Positions 56,620-64,000 of a DNA stretch of 64,000 bases are shown in pieces. The translations under genes and the position numbers were made by a program. The stretch's first letter is position 1. The number at the start of each line of letters is the position of its first letter. The notes beneath the pieces are model-generated. The model saw nothing but the letters and a program-made list of their open reading frames with translations. It did not search any database and was not told the origin of the DNA. Source of the stretch: Guadua angustifolia. Lineage: Eukaryota > Streptophyta > Magnoliopsida > Poales > Poaceae. The stretch spans positions 51,230,198 through 51,294,197 of the forward strand of contig CM070520.1 of assembly GCA_036346375.1 (NCBI GenBank). The letters are read 5' to 3'.

Positions 56620-57215
56620 GCCGAGGTAGGAGTAAGCGGTTGCTAGCGGTGGTTTTTTTTAATAATACTTTTTTCAATAAAATTATAGAAAATATGTAAA
56701 AATTACATAATTATACCTCTTATGCCCATTCATTCGGTGAAAAAGCTCATCTTGTCAAATGAATTATACCTAGGTAGGAGCAAGTAGTTACTAGTAGTAG
56801 TTTTTTAAAATAATAATATTTTGTAATAAAATTATAAAAAATACATTAAAAAATAATAACATAAATATTCCTCTATCTCCATTTCATCTCATCAAATGAA
56901 TTGGTGACTGATCATCTCCACCAAATAAATTAGCGATAGAATCTCTGTCCCCAATTCATTTTGCAATAGAAGTCAGTCGCCAATTCATTTCGCGATAGAG
57001 TTTTATTTAGCCAACAATTTTTTCACTGATTCATTTGGCCAACGAGTCAAATTGGCTGGTAAGCTTTTGTCGCAAAATGAATTAGTGACAATTCTTCTGT
57101 CACCAATTCATTTAACGACACAAATGGTGATAGAGATATATTTATGTAATTATTTTTTCGACGTATTTTCTTGTAATTGTATTTTTAAAATAGATTATTT
57201 TAAAAATTCACTAGT
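56620..57215. repeat. Dispersed repeat, copy B, with internal tandem repeat
   Basis: CCGAGGTAGGAGTAAGCGGT (56623) and CCTAGGTAGGAGCAAGTAGT (56767) start two copies of a unit of about 145 bp. From 56880 the motif CCAATTCATTTYGCGAYAGA recurs in several forms. The last part (57005-57210) matches copy A at 51530-51860. Many short subterminal-like motifs suggest the end region of a DNA transposon. 57220-57968 has one open frame (57689-58021) that I cannot identify. Confidence 0.55.
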
Positions 57216-58077
57216 AGCTGGTAGCACATTTTATTTTTGGAATTAGTAGAAATATATTCGATGCAACCAGGTTTGGTGGGCAACAAATCAACATGATTTT
57301 TTTTAAGAAATTGATGATGTAATTCTGAATTTATTCTGCCTTATATAAAATTTTAGGCTCAAATTTATACTATATTAAGAGCAACAAAAATGAAGAAATT
57401 CTGACATGATAAATCAAAAATGAAAAGAAAAAAGACAAATGATACTATTCACATAAAACTTATTTTTTCAGTTCATTCTAACACGCTTTATATTGATGCC
57501 ACCACACTCTTTATAACTATATCATTAAGTTCTTTGGGATTGCTACCCCAACTTTTAACTAGCAAAATATTTAGCAAAAGTATTTTTGGTATTTGATATA
57601 ATTATAAGCGAAGATCCGGAGTTGCTACAAATCAAGATCAAGCATCGATCACACTAAGAAGCTTTCAGAAGATGCCGACTAAAGAAAGGTGGATGCAAAG
57701 AAGGAAATCATCAATAGGAGTTTGGAAACAAGGAGATTTCAAGATGGGCGGGCACAACCGATGATTGAATCCACTATTTTAGGATATAAATACCATGTAT
57801 CAGTTGACGAAAAAAATGCGCATATGCCAACATTTACTACATTTTTTAATATACTTTTAATGTACCTTAAGAGTAGACCATATCTAGTAGAATTTTACCT
57901 TTGTAATTTGACTTTTATTAATATTTCTTTGCATCAACATGTTGATCAATATGTGAGTTACACCTATCTAGGGGTGCAATCGACTCAGATTTGGTCGGGT
58001 GTCACTCTTTTTGTATCGTAAACCATATTTTTTTCAGGCTTGGAGTTGGATATAATTAGTTTCAAATATGGATACAA

Positions 58078-58818
58078 CCATAGTTATTAAGTCATCAAGT
58101 CGAGTCACTATAGAGGTGACTTATTGACTTAGATGATTAGTCGCAACTAGTCAATGACTAGTCTAGACTAGATAGTAGAAACAATACATGGTGAATTTCA
58201 GAGATTGCTGACCAACATATGGTGAATTTCATACTTGAGTAGAGCAACACTTGTTGAAATTAGGGGAGATGAAAGAGGAAGGAGAGGAGGGGATTAAGAC
58301 TTAAAGACTAGGGGAGGAGAGGAGATGAAACTCGAAACTCACCACTTGTTGGCGGCGACCTCGGGCTAGTGCCTGGAGACTTAGGGAGGGGGAGAACACG
58401 GAGAGGGGAGCCTGTAGCGGCAATTGAGGGAGGAAGATGAGAGGATGGCAGTAGCCTGCAGTGGTGGCAATGATGGGTGGCAGCAGCGGCAGCGACGGTG
58501 ACTTTGCCTAGGGTTCCTTGCTGTTGCTGCCTCTCATGTGTGCAATTTGTGCGTGATGCCTTGGCACTTGGCTGCTCACCTACTTCTCCACACTTCTAGT
58601 CACAATTATAAATGGGCTAGCCGCCAGCCAAAGTCAAGGACTCAAAGCCCAACCCAACATGTCGCTCAGCTATCCTGACAGCCAAGTTGTGTAATTAATT
58701 GCAGCTAGTCGTCAACTAGAAATCCAAGTTGCTTGACTGGGAAACTAATCGAGTTGAGGTCCTCTAGTTGTGCTCCCAGGATAAATTTTTGACTAAACGT
58801 GCAACTTGATAACTATGG
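58078..58818. mobile_element. Nested inverted-repeat element, about 740 bp
   Basis: CCATAGTTATTAAGTCATCA at the left pairs with AACTTGATAACTATGG at the right. The interior contains several CTAGTC/GACTAG motifs in both orientations and a purine-rich stretch (58260-58450). No coding function is recognised. Confidence 0.55.
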
Positions 58819-59529
58819 ATATGGCACGGATAATATTGATCACACATTCAAATCAAATATAGAGCAGAATCGATATGATACCGAATAGTTTTTGTCGGAT
58901 ATTGTACGAAAACAAATACTGAAAATAGAACATATATAGCAATGATTAATCAATCGTATGAGTCTGACATGCAACAAGATTATCACAATTTAACAATTCT
59001 TTTTATCAGGTAGTCCAACAAAGTTAAAAAACTACATTCAATTTCAATAGTACACATAGCGGAAAGTAACAGAACATAGAATGATATGTAAATAATATCA
59101 CGATAATATAGCCATGACTCCATGCCTCCATATCTTCATGGAAGAGACAATAAGACAAATAGATAATATTAGGATTACATCATATAATAATAAGATAACA
59201 TGGTTGTTGCAACAAAAGATCTTCCTATTGGAGCAAATTTCACACATTTGTCTGAGCTACGGGTCTTCCATGATTTTCCATGGATCTAGGTAAACCAAGT
59301 CCCAAGTTACCTCTTGTTTGTTGATCAATTCCTTTGTCGACATCTCCATCTTCATTGTTAATTAGATCTAATACACCAGCATTTGTCATCCTTTAAGAGT
59401 TCAGAAAATCAAGAACTCCATCTAGTGAGAGATTGCAAGTGAGCAAAAGCACTTGCATAGGTGATAAATGCATAAAAAACAATGACTAACTTCCACCATC
59501 ATATTGGCAAAAGGCATGCTTACAATGAA

Positions 59530-60010
59530 GGTTCCAACGACATGTGTGTAGTGGCCGTTGAAGAGGAAGGGCTTACCTCCAAGAACCTTCTTGACATGCA
59601 AGAGGTGGGTGTTAAGGTCCTTGTACAAGGTGAGGAGGGAAGTGGAGTCAGGGGACCAGCCGAGGACTATGACACCAATGGTGAAGCCAAGGAAGGTGCG
59701 GAGGAGTTGGAAGAGGAAGAACCCCTTGCGGGAGTGCTAGACCTGGATGAGCTTATTGATGGTGATGATGATGAGCTCACCGTTAGGGTTGAATCAGATG
59801 GCGGAAGGGGCCACCTTGAATTAGATATGGTGGAGGACGATAAGGTGATCGAGATTCACATAGAGCGCTCGACCGGTGTTGTCCGTGGAAAGGTGGAAGT
59901 TGCCCGAGGGGGAGGTAGTGAGGCGGGAGATGTTGGAGGACTCGAAGGGGAGCGTGAGAGAGGAGGAGATAGTGAGGTTGGTCGCATACGAACTGGGGTC
60001 TAGTAGTGGG
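59530..60010 (-). pseudogene. Fragment of a PWP2-like WD40 ribosome-biogenesis gene
   Basis: The minus strand reads SSSLTLPFESSNISRLTTSP then SGNFHLSTDNTGRALYVNL and LHHI. After stops and frameshifts it continues as NGELIIITINKLIQV, FPFQLLRTFLGFT-like, DWSPDS-like, then KDLNTHLLHVKKVLGGKPFL and FNGHYTHVVGTF. This is the order of the second and following WD40 repeats of PWP2 (periodic tryptophan protein 2), a nucleolar protein of the small-subunit processome that works in 18S rRNA processing. Only about 160 of roughly 890 residues are covered, and at least two in-frame stops are visible, so it is a pseudogene fragment. Its position inside hAT-like ends suggests capture by the transposon. The opposite strand has a 173-codon acidic open frame that is only a shadow. 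Confidence 0.75.
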
Positions 60011-60329
60011 ACTCGAATACTCAATCACCAGGGTTATGGTTAGGGAGGGGATCGTCAGTAGTCACCAGATACTTGGGCTACTGGGCCAAATTGAAGCTAC
60101 TATATGGGCTGTAAATTTTGGATATCCGAGATTTATTTTTTAGATTGTTTTGAGAATACAATCAAATATCCTAAGCCAATAGATAGCGATGTCCTGAGTC
60201 CGATGCTAAATCCAAAAAATTAGCCAAAATCAAGGCTCAACTTGATAACCATCCGACATGGCTAACTGAATTTGAGCCAAACAGATCCGATTGGTTCATT
60301 GACATCTATCTGATTCGATTGCACCCCTA

Positions 60330-61680
60330 CAATTAACCCATGCATCAAGATTTTTTCGTATTCATTATTGCTTCGTATCAATGTTTCATCCAAGATCGAT
60401 TTTCATTTAGGTTTACTTATCATAAAATTTGCCAATTTGTAGGAAACTTAGCTGGCCAATTGCACATGCTACTAAAGAGCATCGCTCCATAGCAACATAT
60501 AGTGTCAATGTCAAGAATTTTTTAGTGACAACACACTCTTGGGACACCTAGTAGGACCCAAATCAATGATCAAGATCAAGATACCACCAAAGAGCATTGA
60601 AAATTTGTCAGTCCTGGAAAGCCACCGAGGAAATTTTGATTCTTCTAGACATTGTAGAATTTACTAAGGAAGCGCAATCTGAATTTACTTAGAAGATAGA
60701 GGAATTAATGAGAAGATTCCAGCATTTTTTTGTCAAGAAGCGTGATGACCTAATCATTTCTAGTGGGGAAACTCTCCCTAGCACAGAGGATCTAATACCG
60801 ACTGTCACTCTGATGATTCTGCCAACTTTATAGAATCCACCGATTCCAATATCGACACCGACTAGTTCACCAAGCATATATCAAGTTAGCTAAGGTGAGC
60901 TTAGTGATCATGTCAATCAATCTGTGCATCAGGCTCTTATCAACAACTCTTCGACATTTGTGAGCACCTCTGATCCTTTCTTTTATGCTCACACAAAAGG
61001 TTTTATTACATGAATTTGCATCCTCACTTAAGACATTTCTTTTACGTTGGTTCCCGAATTACCATGATTTCCTATGTTTTCTTTGAATACATTGAATTTT
61101 GTGAGGAATCTCAATGAGAATAGTTAGTGGACAGCTTCTACATCCAATCTACATTAGGCTACATTGGCCATACAGTTGATGGTGCCTACATGCACGAGTA
61201 TCAAACAAATATACAGATACATTAGTATAGCTTTGGCTAGATCTCAAGCTAATTCATCTAACAATGCTAATCTTCTAGCACCACCCACCGTAGGGAATTA
61301 GCGTCCATAATTGCCAATTGGGGGTTTGCCTAATTAGGCAATACCAACTTTGGTAGCTTCATCAACCGATCAAATTCCTTCAGGCTAATTTGCCCTTATT
61401 TTTGTTAGTTCACAGGGTAACTCACCTCGTGTGGCTCCTCATCCAACATCACCAAAGTTATAGGATCCAAACTCGGGGGAAAGGGGAGGGGGTGGGGGAG
61501 GTTATCAATGGGAAAAATTGATTGTTTGCCCCCATTTTTCCTTTGCTATTGATCATTTGCCCTGTAATATCTCACTTACATATGGACCCTAGGGCCACGT
61601 GTTAGTGAGACATACATGGTAAATGATCAATTGCACCAAAAAAATAGGGTAAATCATCAAATCTCCTGCTATCAATGAGG
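60330..61680. other. Decayed sequence, probably the 5' part of an old retroelement
   Basis: No intact gene is seen. Short frames with many N, S and Q residues (for example SSTDQIPSG near 61360) resemble the low-complexity N-terminus of gypsy gag proteins and lie directly before the gag relic at 61680. Boundaries and LTRs were not found. Confidence 0.35.
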
Positions 61681-62370
61681 ATCATCCAATGTCGAGGGGG
61701 CCACAACCGATTCATCAGCAAACACCACTTCATCCGCAACAACTTCAATAATTTGCTGTCAATAATCAGTAAGAAGGTTGTGGTCTAGAACGACTACCAT
61801 CAGCAGATAGAATAGAGTTAGGTTGATCCATCACCAAATCAAGATCAAAGGATTGACCAACTTATCGATGTTGTCAGGGAAATATTTGGCTTGGATCCAA
61901 TAGGATGAATTCCGATCTATCGTAAGCCATATCCAGACTACATCACAATATAGAGAAGCCAATAATAATGATGGATTATGACTTTAGTTGTTTTCGTTAT
62001 CTTTGTTAGGTACAGTGTTCACCTGTTTTACCACATTGGTACCTAACTTAATTATTACATGGGCTGATATGGAGCAAAGATTTCATAAATACTTATGCTC
62101 TAGAGGTAGTCAGGCAATGATTCACTGAGCCGGTTGTCGATTACCTCGAAAGGTTAGGAAGCATGCAGTAGATGCTTTAATCTAGCTATCTTAGAAAGAG
62201 ATTTGGCCGATTTAGCTTACAATGGTTTGTTGAATCCTCTTAGAGATAGGCTTGAAGAATAGGAGTTCTTGAACTTCAATGATCTCCTTCAGAGAGCTTC
62301 TATTCAACAAAGATGATTCAAGGAAGTTAGGACTGCCAAAACATGGTGCACAAAGTTCCAATCAAAGATT
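61680..62370 (+). pseudogene. Ty3/gypsy gag relic
   Basis: Recognisable pieces in changing frames are YRKPYPDYI-like (61920), ITWADMEQRFHKYL (62054-62096), EPVVDYLERL (62128-62157), then DLADLAYNGLLNPLRDRLEE (62202-62262) and FNDLLQRASIQQR (62274-62313). This is the gag pattern of a common grass gypsy group (TWxxMExxFHKYF, EPVxDYxxRF, KDLADLAYNGL). Several stops, including a TAG after RLEE, show it is dead. Sequence beyond 62370 does not continue into a recognisable pol. Confidence 0.75.
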
Positions 62371-64000
62371 TCTATCCAAAGAGATTGGAAAGAGGTGGAG
62401 ATGATGGTAGTGAGGATGATTGGAGCAGAGGAAGATGTGGATTGCACCATTGGGGTAGTTTGCAAATAAAAAAAGAGGAAGGAAGAGAAAGGAATTGAGT
62501 TTGTAATACTCTTTCAATGGATCCTTTTCCTTCAAATAATCCAGTTACCACATGAAGACAGAAGATGAAATATTGCATTAGGTAGTAAAATGGTTTGAAT
62601 GTGTTTTTATGATTGTTGTATGATACATTTACAAGGTCAAAATTAGGAATTAATTTCGTCTTAATTTGATGGACAATGATACTTCATGTTGTGAGAAAGG
62701 GAAAACATCAGGATTAGAAGCCAATTGGTCCTCAAAATAATTTGAATTATGTGAATATCTGCTAGACTTGCCAATATAAATAGATTCAAACTCATAGAAA
62801 GGTAAAATTAAAAGAAAATATCATTTCATTTATACTTGGTCAAAAAACGTGAGCAGTCATGTCTACAAAAGACTTTGGTCTTTCTATGAAGGTTAAAAGA
62901 TAAAGAAAATACTAGATTTGTTCCTTTTGGGTTTCATAAGCTTCCTCATTAGCCTTCAATGCAGGGGTATCAACTGTAGTATTCTCAAATATGTGCTTAA
63001 GAGCTAATCCATTTCATCAACTTCTTTAGACAGTCTGCTTGCCTCGATTCCTAAAGCTGTGACAGTGAAGATTATGTCATACCAAGCTTGTCTGAATTGG
63101 CTAACTCAACTTGCTTGACGATGGTTTCTTCATGAGCATGCATTGCTGCAAATGTTTCTCGAGCTCAATGGGCAGCAAAGTGGATGGCGATGTTAAGAGC
63201 TATTTCTCTTGAGCAACAAAAATTATCTTCCATCGTCAGCTAATGATTAGATTCAAGAGACGAGCAACCAAGATGACCAACAAAGGAAGAGGGGCTGGAC
63301 GAGAACTGATGAGTTTTTCTAACCAGGAAGAAAGAAAAGAAAGAGTGACTGGCAAAAGAAGAATTGCCTTTGTTTCGGATTTGTTGTTCGACGTGGAACA
63401 AGAATAATGGTTTCTTTCAAAAAAACTTGCGTTTGCAGAGATGAAGGCCACTTTGATATTTCCATTGCTTATAAAGTTACAAAACCACGTAAAAGCTAAG
63501 AGTCATGCCAAAAGCCGAATAGATGTCACGATATTATTTCAAGAGACGTGTCACAAGTCAAAGCAATGCTAGTGCGCTCTAATTGAACACGCATGGTGGT
63601 TGGAACAAGATCAATAAATAATACAATCAGGCAAGTTCTGTGGGCTGTCTGCATCATAAATATTCCTAACTGGCTTATGGGACATTTTTAGTTACAATTC
63701 AAGCATCTGTTGTGGCCTTGATCTTGGCCTTGCAATCTTCAAAAATGCTAAGAGCTGATCTGATGGTGATATCATTGGCTTGTAGATTGTAGACATCTAC
63801 CGATAGATTTTCTATTTTTTCCATCATTTGGGTAATTTATGCTTGTATTCTTTACTTATTCTTGAATGATCTGCCTTTTGATGCTTCATTTCTTAGCTAT
63901 AATCTTTTGCGAGCCAAAGTTGCTCTTCCTTCTGGGCAATTCTCGATAAGTCTATTATGCTTGTGGTATCTGGTGAAGTCTTGAGTGTAGATAAATCAGC
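62371..64000. other. No gene recognised
   Basis: The last 1.6 kb has only short open frames. A minus-strand frame (63451-63236) is serine-rich with no domain that I know. It could belong to an antisense gene of the same old retroelement, but nothing in the sequence proves it. Confidence 0.4.

Larger units (their letters stand above)
57969..60329. mobile_element. hAT-like element carrying a host gene fragment, 2.36 kb
   Basis: TAGGGGTGCAATCGACTCAGA at 57969 begins the left end, of which the first 20 bases are inverted in TCGATTGCACCCCTA at the right, ending at 60329. The flanking octamers CACCTATC and CAATTAAC agree at five of eight positions, a decayed hAT-type duplication. No transposase is recognised. 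Inside are a nested inverted-repeat element (58078-58818) and a PWP2-like gene fragment (59530-60010). Confidence 0.65.

Noticed and set aside
59482..60003. A 173-codon acidic plus-strand open frame
   Set aside because: It is antisense to the PWP2-like fragment. The minus-strand similarity in several consecutive blocks is more convincing.

Overview
The window is plant nuclear DNA from a grass (Poaceae), probably the rice genus or a close relative. The evidence is a spliced, GC-rich monocot-type sterol 4-alpha-methyl oxidase gene, CACTA transposons with CACTACTACAG ends, gypsy and copia LTR elements of common grass types, and small PIF/Harbinger-like and Stowaway-like MITEs. The species assignment is inference. 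Only one host gene looks intact. Most of the remainder is a nest of transposable elements and decayed gene fragments.

Layout. 1-2690: AT-rich repeats and remains of two CACTA-type ends; the second is followed by the first transposase exon of an older CACTA element, cut off at 2687. 2687-33221: a composite CACTA element of about 30.5 kb built as a large imperfect palindrome. Each arm carries, from centre to end, a TNP2 transposase gene, an internal array of subterminal-type repeats, a second gene (En/Spm-type transposase domain, coiled coil, then a C48/Ulp1-like cysteine protease domain), a hairpin region, and the same CACTA terminus. The left arm was later hit by a 9.3 kb gypsy-type LTR element (3619-12929, 5-bp target duplication CGTAC). 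It keeps gag and a long antisense gene but has no recognisable pol. The right arm was hit by a second, unrelated CACTA element (26607-30302) that carries a YSL metal-transporter exon and perhaps a B-type cyclin fragment.

33222-39032: MITEs, a truncated duplicate of the 5' end and promoter of the methyl oxidase gene, the complete four-exon gene SMO1 on the minus strand (35170-37195), and a 1.07 kb hAT remnant with a perfect 8-bp target duplication. 40061-51530: a decayed Ty1/copia element with gag, integrase, reverse transcriptase and RNase H regions, whose integrase is split by a 1.13 kb solo LTR (45907-47039, target duplication AATAG). 51530-57970: dispersed repeats, MITEs, a foldback element and a G-rich tract. 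57969-60329: a hAT-like element carrying a minus-strand fragment of a PWP2-like WD40 ribosome-biogenesis gene. 60330-64000: decayed sequence including a gypsy gag relic.

The most unusual object is the palindromic CACTA composite. Its two ends are copies of the same terminus, its flanks share no target duplication, and its two protease genes carry different lesions.
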